Assembly: GCF_018614585.1 (NCBI RefSeq)
Contig: NZ_JAGGOI010000029.1
Coordinates: 1 to 64,000 of the forward strand
Source of the DNA: Streptomyces sp. ISL-1
Lineage (GTDB): Bacteria > Actinomycetota > Actinomycetes > Streptomycetales > Streptomycetaceae
Length of the DNA: 64,000 nucleotides
Direction of reading: 5' to 3'
In this document: positions 52,966 through 60,696 of the stretch, one piece after another
How positions within the stretch are numbered: the stretch's first letter is position 1
Layout: each line of letters starts with the position of its first letter
Made by a program: the position numbers and the translations under genes
Notes under the pieces: model-generated
Told to the model about the DNA's origin: nothing
The model's database searches: none
Seen by the model: the letters and a program-made list of their open reading frames with translations, nothing else

Positions 52966-53664
52966 TCACTCCGAGCTGGCGTCGTCCCGCCGTGTCGCTC
53001 GTGCGGCGATGAGCTTGATGCCAGGCTCGGCACCCTCGCGGCCAGCTGCGCCGGGGCCCAGCCAGCCCTCTTTACGGGCCCGGACGACCCATCGGGAGAC
53101 GGTCTGCTCGGGACGATCCAAGGCAGCGGCTAGCCGCTTGACCGCGCCTCGTGGCATGCCTGCCGCAGACTCGGCGATGTACCCCTCAGCGACCGCCTGC
53201 ATCAGCTCGTCAGGCAGGGCGGCCCTGCCGGGGCTCGGCTTATCAGGGCTGCTCGCGGCGATGATCTGGTCTGCGGTCCGACTGGGCGTGACGAACTCCA
53301 TGGACACGGGGCCGGGAACGCCCTGCTCGTCTGCTGCGGTGATCCACTCCTTCGTAGCGACCCAATGCCGTACCTCGTCGAGAATCGACCCCACTGGGAT
53401 GTCCCGGAGCAACCGCGAGGTCACGCTCGCGCCGACCGGCTCACCCCACGCGCCCGGGACGACTACAAGCCGCGTGATCACGAGACCGTGAGAGCTGCGG
53501 GCAACAGTCCCCGTGGCTCGCCATCCCTCGCCGCCCTTTGCGAAGTGCGCGACGATCCCGGCCTCCTCCTCCTCGGGAGCGGGCTCCTGGAAGCTGGTCA
53601 GCGGGTGCATCCACGCGGGCTCATTGTGGCGGTCCGCGTGTCGGTCGCTCTGGGGGGTGGTCAC
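52966..53664 (-). CDS. Unknown element protein with C-terminal helix-turn-helix
   Basis: About 232 aa from GTG 53664; ATG 53700 and ATG 53610 are other possible starts. The N-terminal two-thirds (for example GLVITRLVVVPGAWGEPVG) are alpha/beta and unassigned. The C-terminal part MPRGAVKRLAAALDRPEQTVSRWVVRARKEGWLG reads as a helix-turn-helix (landmarks RLAAALDRPEQTVSRWV). It is convergent with the integrase, 22 nt from its stop, and divergent from the XRE gene. It could be a regulator or directionality factor. I see no direct evidence for either. Confidence 0.7.
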   Translation of the reverse strand: MTTPQSDRHADRHNEPAWMHPLTSFQEPAPEEEEAGIVAHFAKGGEGWRATGTVARSSHGLVITRLVVVPGAWGEPVGASVTSRLLRDIPVGSILDEVRHWVATKEWITAADEQGVPGPVSMEFVTPSRTADQIIAASSPDKPSPGRAALPDELMQAVAEGYIAESAAGMPRGAVKRLAAALDRPEQTVSRWVVRARKEGWLGPGAAGREGAEPGIKLIAARATRRDDASSE

Positions 53665-53770
53665 CCCGAAAATGTCGCACCTTCCGTAACGCCAGGTCAA
53701 CGGGACGCAGCGAATTGGGCCGGATTGGGCCCACCCACAGCATTGAAGTGAAGTGGTGCGCTCACCCTGC

Positions 53771-53799
53771 TGGACAAACTGAAGGGGTGGGCCTACCGT
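53771..53799 (+). promoter_or_regulatory. Promoter of a leaderless XRE regulator
   Basis: TGGACA (53771) and TACCGT (53794) with exactly 17-nt spacing. The expected start site, about 7 nt after the -10, coincides with the ATG at 53807, and no ribosome site lies before it. Confidence 0.6.
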
Positions 53800-53806
53800 T
53801 GTTCAC

Positions 53807-54043
53807 ATGACCGCAACGGCGGATTACATCCGCTCTCGCCTGGGGGTTCGCCTTGAACTCCCTCAGCCCGACGAGCGTCGGGCGCTGCGTGAGGCCGCGG
53901 GACTCACTCAGCAGGAAGTCGCCGACGCCATCGGCGTCACCCGCGCGGCCATATCGCAATGGGAGGCCGGCACACGCACCCCGCGAGGGGCGCTGCTGGA
54001 CCGGTACGTCGACGCGATCCGCGCCCTGCGGGACGCCGCCTGA
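53807..54043 (+). CDS. XRE-family helix-turn-helix regulator (78 aa)
   Basis: ATG at the predicted transcription start. LREAAGLTQQEVADAIGVTRAAISQWEAGTRTP is a textbook XRE/Cro HTH (landmarks GLTQQEVADAIGV and SQWEAGTRTP), with little else in the protein. It overlaps the next small gene by 1 nt (TGATG). Divergent from the HTH gene at 52966. Likely a maintenance or lysogeny-type repressor of the element. Confidence 0.88.
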   Translation: MTATADYIRSRLGVRLELPQPDERRALREAAGLTQQEVADAIGVTRAAISQWEAGTRTPRGALLDRYVDAIRALRDAA

Positions 54044-54213
54044 TGGCCGCGCAGCGAACCATCTCCGACGTCTACGCCGACCGCGAGCTCACGGACGCGC
54101 AGGTACGCCGCCTCTTCGCTCTCCTCGGCCTCGGTCGGGATCGGCGACAGCAGAACGGCGCCGAGGTTGCACCCTCGACGCCGCCCACCGAATCCACTCA
54201 GCAAGCCAGCTGA
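54043..54213 (+). CDS. Small protein coupled to the XRE regulator (56 aa)
   Basis: ATG inside TGATG at the end of the XRE gene. It begins MAAQRTISDVYADRELTDAQV and has one predicted helix (RRLFALLGLGRDRRQ), then a polar tail. Unknown function. A GAAGCCC ... GGGCTTC hairpin follows at about 54222-54265. Confidence 0.6.
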   Translation: MAAQRTISDVYADRELTDAQVRRLFALLGLGRDRRQQNGAEVAPSTPPTESTQQAS

Positions 54214-54285
54214 AGAAACGCCGAAGCCCCGGGCTCATTCGCTCGCCAGCGACCCAGGGCTTCAACGACAGAAACGGATATCGCC

Positions 54286-54807
54286 ATGATGGCACAGACC
54301 GCCAACATCGGACCGCTCGACCTCACCCCGACCGGCCACGAGGCGTACATCGTCTCCGAGGCCAACTCCGACGTCACCAACGCGCTGGCCAAGCTCGGCG
54401 AGTTCCGCAAGGACTCCACCGGCCCGGGCGCCGAAATCCTCGACATCGTCGCCGCCGAAATCCGCCGGACCGGCGACCCGACCGCCGTCACGGACCAGGT
54501 CCTCACCCTCATGGGCAACGCCGCCCGTACCGAGTGCGAAACGCACACCTGGTGCACCGGGACCGGCGAGCACGACGCCCACATGGGCGCCACCATCGAC
54601 ATCCCCGCCCCGGACCCGCAGGAAAAGCCGTACCTCGGCGCGTACCTGATCGACCTCGGCGGCGGCGCGGTCGCCGGACTCGACGCCGGAACCTGGCAGG
54701 ACCTCGACTCTGCCGGCCTCCGCGCTGAGGCTGCGAAGATCCGGGCGCACTGCGACCGGCTCGACGCGCTCGCCGACCAGCTCGCCGCCATCGAGGCCAG
54801 TAAGTGA
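54286..54807 (+). CDS. Hypothetical element protein (DUF6907-like)
   Basis: 173 aa, ATG start (ATG-ATG). A Cys/His-containing centre, CETHTWCTGTGEHDAH, resembles the DUF6907 family as I remember it. A helical C-terminus (AAKIRAHCDRLDALADQLAAIEASK, landmark RAHCDRLDAL) follows. It starts a run of overlapping genes that leads to the replicase: 54286, 54804 and 55181 are linked by 4-nt overlaps. Confidence 0.65.
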   Translation: MMAQTANIGPLDLTPTGHEAYIVSEANSDVTNALAKLGEFRKDSTGPGAEILDIVAAEIRRTGDPTAVTDQVLTLMGNAARTECETHTWCTGTGEHDAHMGATIDIPAPDPQEKPYLGAYLIDLGGGAVAGLDAGTWQDLDSAGLRAEAAKIRAHCDRLDALADQLAAIEASK

Positions 54808-55184
54808 ATGGCCGCCGCACCGAGGAGCGCCCCCGTCCGGCCGTGATGGCCGGGCGGGGGCCCGCCGTACGCGCCGAATACCGGCTCAAGCTCCCGGCCG
54901 ATGGCCGCATCCTGAGCGCCGGATTCCTCGGCGAGCACTACCGGCCGTTCCCCCCGGGCGCGTCCGTCGTCCTCGACGCAGGCAGCGCCACCGCTATGAC
55001 GGTGGAGCAGGCCCGGTTCATCGGCCGCAGCCTCGCCCACTGCTCCGAGATCACGATCAGCGGCACCGCCGACCACAGCGCGCGCGGACGGGTTGACGAC
55101 TTCGGGCTGATCCACGGCCTCGACGCGATCGCCAACGTCATCAGCCAAGCAGCGCACGCCTTCGCCATGGAGCGCCGTAAGTGA
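54804..55184 (+). CDS. Hypothetical element protein (126 aa)
   Basis: GTG start in a GTGA overlap with the previous gene, and its own TGA overlaps the replicase start in the same way. Arg-rich N-terminus, then a region that looks like an alpha/beta STAS-type fold (ASVVLDAGSATAMTVEQARF ... ITISGTADH). No known function; translational coupling to the replicase suggests a helper role. Confidence 0.65.
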   Translation: MNGRRTEERPRPAVMAGRGPAVRAEYRLKLPADGRILSAGFLGEHYRPFPPGASVVLDAGSATAMTVEQARFIGRSLAHCSEITISGTADHSARGRVDDFGLIHGLDAIANVISQAAHAFAMERRK

Positions 55185-57211
55185 CCAACCCCGACGACGG
55201 CACGGCCACCATGGCGCCCCTCGAAGGCGCCCTGTGGCTCGTACAGCATGGCTTCGCCGTCTTCCCCGCGGACCACCCCGGAGCCGAACGGTGCTCCGGG
55301 GTGGGCCGCGGACACGACCCCGCGACCTGCACCGACCGTGGAAAGCACCCGGCCGTGCCCTTCACCCGCAGCAACACCGCCGACGAGGCGGAGGTGCGCC
55401 GGCTGTTCGGTGGCCAGCTGCGCAACGTCGGTGTAGCCGTAGGCGCCTGCACGGGCCCTGACGGTGCGCGGCTCCTGGTCGTCGACAGCGACCGGCCCGG
55501 AGCCATCGAGGACACTGCTGCGGACCTCGGCCAGCAGCACGCGCCCACGATGCGGGTGTTCACGGCCAAGGGCCACCATGACTACTACTGGGCACCTGCT
55601 GACGCGCAGCTCGGCAACGGACTCGGCGCGCTGAAAGGCAAGTTCGACGGCGACGTACGAGCAGGGAACGCGTACGTCATCGGGCCCGGATCGGTCCACG
55701 CAACAGGGGTCATCTACACCCTGGAAGACCCCAACTGCTGGCCCGCACCGGCGCCTGAGTGGCTGCTCACCGCGCTCCAGACGCGTGCAACGCCACCGGT
55801 CGCCCCGGCAACGAACATCGTCATCCCCGCGGACCGCCACGACGCATACACCCGCAAGGTCGTCCAAGCCGAATGCGACGCGATCACCGGGGCCCCGCTC
55901 GGCGACCAGAACAACACCATCAATACAGCCGCGTTCAGCCTCGGCACCCTCGTCGGTGCTCGCGCCCTCAGCGAGGCCGAGGCCCGTGACGACCTGCTCG
56001 CCGCAGCGCGCGCCGGTAACCACCCCGAAGGGCGTGCCCTCGCCACCATCGAATCCGGGCTCCGAGCAGGCATGGCCCAACCCCGGCACCCTTGGCCCCC
56101 AGTATCTCGAGCAGACGACCGCAACGACTTCTCGGCACTGCTGGGGCCCGAGCAGGAAGCCGAGCCGCAACACGACAGGCTGCGCGCCTCCCTGACGGTG
56201 CGGGAACCCGAGCCGACGCCGGCGGAGTCGACGGATGAGGCGTTCTCCCCCTTCAAGCCCGGCGGCTCGTTCTTCCACGACGTACCGGAGACACCGCCGG
56301 CCGTCTGGGGGAGCGGCGGTGACGTGCTCTGGGCAGAGGGGGAAGCGCTGCTAATCGCCGCGCCGCAGGGCGTCGGCAAGACCACGCTCGCCCATCAGCT
56401 CATCCGGGCCCGCCTCGGCTTGCAGGAGAGCGTCCTCGGCTTCCCCGTGATGCCTGGTGGCGTGGCGCTGCTGCTAGCCATGGACAGGCCCTCACAGACC
56501 CGTCGCGCAGGCGGCCGCATCTTCGGCAAGGACGATCCGAAGTACCTGAACGACCACCTCGTCGTCTGGGAGGGCCCACCGCCGTTCGACCTCGCCAAGC
56601 AGCCGGACATCCTCGCCGCGATGTGCGCCAAGGCCAAGGTTGACACGGTCATCATCGACAGCATCAAGGACGCCGCGCTCGGCCTGTCTGACGACGCGGT
56701 GGGCGCCGGGTACAACCGGGCCCGGCAGAAGGCCTTGGCCGAAGGCGTGCAGGTCCTGGAGAACCACCACGTCATCAAGCGCGGCCCGAACGGAGCTGCG
56801 CCCAACACCATGGCCGACATCTACGGCTCCACCTGGATCACCTCCGGCGCTGGCTCCGTGGTGCTCCTGTGGGGCGAGGCGGGCGACCCGATCATCTCGT
56901 TCCGGCACCTCAAGCAGCCGATGGACGAGGTCGGCCCCTTCCACCTGGTGCACGACCACGCAGCCGGCACGACGGCCGTACAGCACGCTGCCGACCTCCT
57001 TGAGATGGCCCGCTTTGGCGGTGTCCACGGAATCACGGCGATCGCAGCGGCAGAAGCGATCTTCGAGACGAAGAAGGTCACGCCCGCACAGAAGGAGAAG
57101 GCCCGCCGGAAGCTCGACAAGCTCGTCAAGTCCGGTCTCCTGGCCCGCATCGACCCCACTGCACCCGGCGACCCCGCCCGCTACTACCTCGGCCGCGCGG
57201 ATGCCGCATGA
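55181..57211 (+). CDS. Bifunctional primase-polymerase / AAA+-RecA-like helicase (replication protein)
   Basis: 676 aa from GTG 55181. The N-terminal prim-pol (AEP) domain shows GFAVFPADHPGAERC, the metal-binding LLVVDSDRPG (DxD) and GNAYVIGPGSVHATG, the usual His motif. The central ATPase has Walker A IAAPQGVGKTTLAHQL and Walker B VDTVIIDSIKD. The C-terminal 70 residues form a winged-helix (TPAQKEKARRKLDKLVKSGLLAR, landmark RKLDKLVKSGLL). Such RepPP-type proteins replicate AICEs and some actinophages, synthesising primers and unwinding the origin. The repeat array directly downstream (57213-57394) is a likely origin. Confidence 0.9.
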   Translation: MTNPDDGTATMAPLEGALWLVQHGFAVFPADHPGAERCSGVGRGHDPATCTDRGKHPAVPFTRSNTADEAEVRRLFGGQLRNVGVAVGACTGPDGARLLVVDSDRPGAIEDTAADLGQQHAPTMRVFTAKGHHDYYWAPADAQLGNGLGALKGKFDGDVRAGNAYVIGPGSVHATGVIYTLEDPNCWPAPAPEWLLTALQTRATPPVAPATNIVIPADRHDAYTRKVVQAECDAITGAPLGDQNNTINTAAFSLGTLVGARALSEAEARDDLLAAARAGNHPEGRALATIESGLRAGMAQPRHPWPPVSRADDRNDFSALLGPEQEAEPQHDRLRASLTVREPEPTPAESTDEAFSPFKPGGSFFHDVPETPPAVWGSGGDVLWAEGEALLIAAPQGVGKTTLAHQLIRARLGLQESVLGFPVMPGGVALLLAMDRPSQTRRAGGRIFGKDDPKYLNDHLVVWEGPPPFDLAKQPDILAAMCAKAKVDTVIIDSIKDAALGLSDDAVGAGYNRARQKALAEGVQVLENHHVIKRGPNGAAPNTMADIYGSTWITSGAGSVVLLWGEAGDPIISFRHLKQPMDEVGPFHLVHDHAAGTTAVQHAADLLEMARFGGVHGITAIAAAEAIFETKKVTPAQKEKARRKLDKLVKSGLLARIDPTAPGDPARYYLGRADAA

Positions 57212-57212
57212 G

Positions 57213-57394
57213 CCGCACGGAGGTGCACGCAGAGGTACACGCACCCTCACAGCCGTGCACCCACACGCACCCCGCACGGAGGTGCACGACTTCCATAAAA
57301 GGCCAGGTCACAGCTACACGCAGAGGTACACGCACCCTCACACGCTCTAGGTGCACGTTCCCCACCCCCCTTACAAGGGGGGGAACCGTGCACC
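57213..57394. repeat. Iteron-like repeats and palindrome after the replicase (candidate origin)
   Basis: A 17-bp repeat CCGCACGGAGGTGCACG occurs at 57213-57229 and 57272-57288. A perfect 26-bp repeat starting CACGCAGAGGTACACG occurs at 57226-57251 and 57317-57342. Further GTGCAC/GTACAC words lie between and after them. An imperfect 45-bp palindrome (57350-57394) has GGTGCACG and CGTGCACC at its ends and a C-run/G-run stem around TTACAA. A frame from ATG 57208 is open through the array but encodes only low-complexity sequence. Confidence 0.72.
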
Positions 57395-57414
57395 CCCTCA
57401 GAAACGGAAGTCCC

Positions 57415-57663
57415 ATGAGCACCCTCATCCCCGGCACTGGGCACCTCGCCCTCTTCACCACCACCGGTACCGATGGAGAGACCCACTTCCACGCCCGTCC
57501 CCTCATCTGCTGGACCCTCGGCGACCACGGCCTCGCCGTTGGGCAGTGCCTCACCCCAGACGGCCGCGTAACCGTGGCCAGCGATGAGCCCAACTTCTCC
57601 AACTACCTGACCGCGCACGAATGGTCAGTCCTTAGCGAGCCGAAGCGCGTACTACGCCCGTAG
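57415..57663 (+). CDS. Hypothetical element protein (82 aa)
   Basis: ATG 57415 with CGGAAG 5-10 nt upstream, chosen over the ATG at 57208, whose extra residues derive from the repeat array. The sequence MSTLIPGTGHLALFTTTGTDG ... LICWTLGDHGLAVGQCL is beta-rich and compact. Function unknown. Confidence 0.65.
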   Translation: MSTLIPGTGHLALFTTTGTDGETHFHARPLICWTLGDHGLAVGQCLTPDGRVTVASDEPNFSNYLTAHEWSVLSEPKRVLRP

Positions 57664-57738
57664 TGCTTCCGGCCGCGCATCCGGTTCCAGACCCCTCGCG
57701 CGCATCACGCCCGTACATGTACGACAAGGAGAACCCCC

Positions 57739-58143
57739 ATGCCCGACACCCCCGACACCCCGCCCCGGTCCGGCTCCCGCGGCGGCCGGCACTACCCCGG
57801 ACGGACCGAACTCGACGCGGCGAACGCCCGCTTCCGCCGCACCGTCGCCAAGGTGTTCCGCGACAAGGACCCGCAGACCTCGGCGAAGGCCGAAGCCCTG
57901 GTTCGTGAGGCTGCTGCCGCATTGGACGCGGTCACGGTGAAGGCGAACAAGGCGCTGGAGGAATCCGCCGTCCACAAGGCCGCGATGGCGCGCCTGGAGG
58001 CGAAGGCCACCCGGGCGTTGCGCGGCTCCGTACGCCGCGCGCAGGCCCGCGGCGAGGCACCGAACCCCACGGTCGTCCGGCTGCTGGAGCGCGGCCTCGG
58101 ACGCCGCCCGGAGAACGGTCCGCAGGGTGACGACGCGGCCTGA
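57739..58143 (+). CDS. Hypothetical coiled-coil element protein (134 aa)
   Basis: ATG 57739 with AAGGAG upstream. After a polar start, residues about 25-105 form Ala/Lys/Arg/Glu-rich helices (KAEALVREAAAALDAVTVK, AAMARLEAKATRALRGS) likely to be a coiled coil. Its last 17 nt overlap the HTH gene that follows. Function unknown. Confidence 0.65.
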   Translation: MPDTPDTPPRSGSRGGRHYPGRTELDAANARFRRTVAKVFRDKDPQTSAKAEALVREAAAALDAVTVKANKALEESAVHKAAMARLEAKATRALRGSVRRAQARGEAPNPTVVRLLERGLGRRPENGPQGDDAA

Positions 58144-58759
58144 CCTGCCGCCCGGTGCACGGCACCTGGTCCGCCCGGACGGATCGGTCCTGGTGCCGGC
58201 CGAGCTGGTGCCCGACGTCCTGCGCACGCTCGTCCTCGGCACGACCGCCCGCGTACGGGCCAACGGCGGCACCCTCGCCGTAGGCGCTCATCAGCTGCTG
58301 TTCGCGCTCCAGCTCGCCGCCGAGCAGCCCACAGGTTCCGCCCCCGGAACCCCCGCTGAACAAACGGCGATGGTGGAACTGACCGCACGACAGGCCGGGC
58401 AACTCATGGGGTGCTCGACCGAGTACATGCGGCGTCTCGCCAGGACGGGCCGGATACGGGCCCGCCGCGCCGGCCCGGCCTGGCTCATCGACGCAGACAG
58501 CCTCAACGCCTACCGGAAGGGCCACGACATGCCACCCGAGCAGGAGACCCAACGGCCCGGCTTGAGCGCCGCTGTCGGCGCCGCCTTCGCCGAGCAGCCG
58601 AAGCCCCAGCAGGCCGAAGCGGACGCGTTCAGCGCCCGCATCGAAGCCGACGCAGCCCTGTACGGCACCCCCGCGTGGGACGCCCTGTCCGCCGGGCGCC
58701 GCGCCATCGTCGCGCACCGCGCCCTCACCACCGCCCGTACGTCAGCCGAGCAGGAGTGA
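58127..58759 (+). CDS. Excisionase-like (MerR/HTH_17) DNA-binding protein
   Basis: 210 aa, GTG start, overlapping the previous gene by 17 nt. The central DNA-binding module is ELTARQAGQLMGCSTEYMRRLARTGRIRARRAG followed by WLIDADSLNAYRK (landmarks ARQAGQLMG, YMRRLARTG and WLIDADSLNAY), the winged-helix pattern of excisionase/HTH_17 proteins. Flanking segments are unassigned. In serine-integrase elements such a protein could be the directionality factor, though those are very diverse. A transcription regulator is equally possible. Confidence 0.75.
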   Translation: MTTRPDLPPGARHLVRPDGSVLVPAELVPDVLRTLVLGTTARVRANGGTLAVGAHQLLFALQLAAEQPTGSAPGTPAEQTAMVELTARQAGQLMGCSTEYMRRLARTGRIRARRAGPAWLIDADSLNAYRKGHDMPPEQETQRPGLSAAVGAAFAEQPKPQQAEADAFSARIEADAALYGTPAWDALSAGRRAIVAHRALTTARTSAEQE

Positions 58760-58764
58760 CCCCC

Positions 58765-59448
58765 GTGACGACCACCAGCCCCGCAGACGCCCGCACAGCA
58801 CTCGCCGCGGCCAAGCAGGAGAAGACCGAAGCCCAGCAGCTCGGCGGGGCCCTGGCCGAGCGCGTCCGCAGCGGCGACCCCGAGGTGACACCGAAGCAGC
58901 TCGCCGAGGCGAAGCAGCTCGCCGAGTTCGCCGATCTGCGCATCACCGCGGCTCAGCGCAAGCTCGCCGAGGCCGAGGAGGCCGACCGGCGCGCACGGGC
59001 CGAGGAGGTCGCCGCCGTCGCACGCGACATCGCTGGTGACGACGACCCCCGCGAACTCGCCGCCTGCGTGCGTGCCGTGGTCGATGCCACTGCCGCTCTC
59101 GTCGCGGTCGCCCAGGCGCGTGACAGCCGTATCCGCACGGCAGGCCGCACCCTGCGCCGCATTGACCTGGAACTGTCCGCCCTGGACGCCAGCACGAACC
59201 GGGCGATGCGCGACCGGTACGGCGTCGAGGGCAGCGCACTGGCAATCACGGTGCACGAGCCGTACGCGCGTGTGGAGTCCGTCAGACCCGCCGCCATCGT
59301 GGCGGCCGCCGTAGGGCTCGGCGCTGGCACCGACCACTACGCCGAACTGCGGGAAGCCTTCGGGGTCATCGAGTTCATGGTCCCGCGCGTGCTGACGCAG
59401 ATGCCGCCCCTGGATGCGGCCCTGAACGACGCCGACGCGTCCGCCTGA
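58765..59448 (+). CDS. Hypothetical coiled-coil element protein (227 aa)
   Basis: GTG 58765 with AGGAG at 9 nt; the frame is open further upstream but antiparallel coding evidence supports the HTH gene there. Residues 1-85 are charged helices (KQLAEAKQLAEFADLRITAAQRKLAEAEEADRRARAEE, landmarks AEAKQLAEFADL and RKLAEAEEADR). The second half contains an Ala/Val-rich segment (PAAIVAAAVGLGAG). No function assigned. Confidence 0.68.
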   Translation: MTTTSPADARTALAAAKQEKTEAQQLGGALAERVRSGDPEVTPKQLAEAKQLAEFADLRITAAQRKLAEAEEADRRARAEEVAAVARDIAGDDDPRELAACVRAVVDATAALVAVAQARDSRIRTAGRTLRRIDLELSALDASTNRAMRDRYGVEGSALAITVHEPYARVESVRPAAIVAAAVGLGAGTDHYAELREAFGVIEFMVPRVLTQMPPLDAALNDADASA

Positions 59449-59462
59449 GGGAGGGCCAGGCC

Positions 59463-59837
59463 ATGCAGGACGTCGACAGCACCCTGATCGGTGGCCAGCT
59501 ACTGGACGCCGCCGATCCAGCCGCTGGTGTCGTGCCCGACGCCTGCGCCGTCTGCGGTACGACCAGCAACCTGCGTCGCACCAGCGTTCCCGGCCCGTCC
59601 GGGGTCGTCTGCTTGCCCCACCTTGACGCCGCCCTCAGGACCCTTGGCCCCGCCACCGTGGACACCATCGGCGTCTGCTCCGTGCAGCACATCGGCGCTG
59701 ACCCCATGCAGACGCGGTACAGCGTCGTCGCGGTCTGGCCCCTCCGCACTTACGGGGACTTCCGGCAGCCCTCCATCAGGGCGTGCCGTGAGCACCTGGC
59801 CGAAGCGATTGCCGGCCTCGCCGCTGGCTCTCTCTGA
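59463..59837 (+). CDS. Hypothetical element protein with Cys pairs (124 aa)
   Basis: ATG 59463 with GGGAGGG upstream, 14 nt after the preceding gene. CAVCGTTSNL (CxxC), VVCLPHLD and a late RACREHLAE could build a zinc site. No family recognised. Confidence 0.65.
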   Translation: MQDVDSTLIGGQLLDAADPAAGVVPDACAVCGTTSNLRRTSVPGPSGVVCLPHLDAALRTLGPATVDTIGVCSVQHIGADPMQTRYSVVAVWPLRTYGDFRQPSIRACREHLAEAIAGLAAGSL

Positions 59838-59916
59838 CCTTGACGCGTCCTTCGGGGCGGGCATTTCTTCACGCTGTGCGGATGCGTCCGGATCCGTCCG
59901 GAAGGACGCTGGGAGC

Positions 59917-60138
59917 ATGGCTGAAGAAACGCCCGTGATCGTTCATTCGCTGTCGCCAGAGGGCGGCAGACTGGTGACGATCCGCGGCGAGCGCGTCGGC
60001 ATCGCGTCCAATCTGTTCGATCTGCTGGAGTTCCTGCGCCGTGCGGGGCTGCCCGAGGCGGACACTGCGATCGATGATCCGGACTTGATCGAGTGGCGGG
60101 GCGGCGGGCCCGAGGTGTGGAACGAGTCGCCGCCCTGA
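59917..60138 (+). CDS. Hypothetical element protein (73 aa)
   Basis: ATG 59917 with GGGAG 1-5 nt upstream. VIVHSLSPEGGRLVTIRGERVG, then LFDLLEFLRRAGL, reads as a small beta-hairpin plus helix domain. The opposite strand of this region is also open (tail of the zinc-ribbon frame), but this frame has far more ordinary amino-acid composition. Function unknown. Confidence 0.65.
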   Translation: MAEETPVIVHSLSPEGGRLVTIRGERVGIASNLFDLLEFLRRAGLPEADTAIDDPDLIEWRGGGPEVWNESPP

Positions 60139-60318
60139 CCCCCTACGCGGCGACGATGACGCCCACAGCGCCCCGCAGCCCTTGCAGCGTGCTACCGAGA
60201 TGGCGCCGGCCCGGCCGTACACCTCGATCGTTCCCCCGCAGACGCACGTGTGGGTGGACCCGAGCTCGCGGCTGTGTGCAAATGCGCCGCCCTTGGCGGA
60301 GCGCTTCGTGCGGCTCAT
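60139..60318 (-). CDS. Small zinc-ribbon protein, copy 1 (3' end unclear)
   Basis: ATG at 60318 on the minus strand starts MSRTKRSAKGGAFAHSRELG, then a convincing zinc ribbon THTCVCGGTIEV ... ARCKGCGALWAS. The frame has no stop at the expected end and runs on to 59869, antisense to the gene at 59917. Either the natural stop was lost or the protein has a long junk tail. A diverged second copy lies at about 61436-61580. Confidence 0.45.
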
Positions 60319-60342
60319 CTGACCCTGGGGCAAGGGAAGTTG

Positions 60343-60360
60343 TGTGTCGTACTCGACACA
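60343..60360. promoter_or_regulatory. Palindromic operator before padR
   Basis: TGTGTCG TACT CGACACA, perfect 7-bp arms, 16 nt before the PadR ATG. It lies in the promoter zone and also just upstream of the divergent zinc-ribbon frame. PadR proteins commonly repress their own operon through such dyads. Confidence 0.65.
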
Positions 60361-60375
60361 TGCTCTACTGGAGCC

Positions 60376-60696
60376 ATGTCAACCCCGAGGCTCACGAAGC
60401 CGACTATCGCCGTGCTGGAGGTGCTCCTCGCCGCGACGGATGACGCCCCCGCGTGGGGGCTGAGCATCTGCCGTGACGCTGACCTAGGATCAGGGACCGT
60501 CTATCCCATACTCGATCGCCTCGCACATCGCGGCTGGGTGGAGAGCCGAGACGAAACAGATCCGCACCCCGGTCGGCCTCCGCGTCGTTACTACGAGCTC
60601 ACGGGGACCGGTCGCTTGCATGCTCAGGATGCCCTCAGGGAGCGCCGCGCGCGACAGCGCCGATTCGGGCTTGGGCTCGTCGGCGGTGACGCGTGA
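60376..60696 (+). CDS. PadR-family transcriptional regulator
   Basis: 106 aa from ATG 60376. The winged helix is clear: TKPTIAVLEVLLAA, WGLSICRDADLGSGTVYPILDRLAHRGWVESR and RPPRRYYELTGTGR. It is a short, group-2-like PadR without the long C-terminal helix domain. A perfect dyad at 60343-60360 is its likely operator. The stop overlaps the start of a membrane-protein gene, a common PadR partnership. Confidence 0.88.
   Translation: MSTPRLTKPTIAVLEVLLAATDDAPAWGLSICRDADLGSGTVYPILDRLAHRGWVESRDETDPHPGRPPRRYYELTGTGRLHAQDALRERRARQRRFGLGLVGGDA

Noticed and set aside
54222..54265. Hairpin GAAGCCC ... GGGCTTC as a terminator
   Set aside because: The stem is short with a large loop and no T-tract, so I mention it only with the neighbouring gene.
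57208..57414. N-terminal extension of the 82-aa protein from an ATGA overlap with the replicase
   Set aside because: The extra residues come from the direct repeats and are low-complexity; ATG 57415 has a ribosome site.
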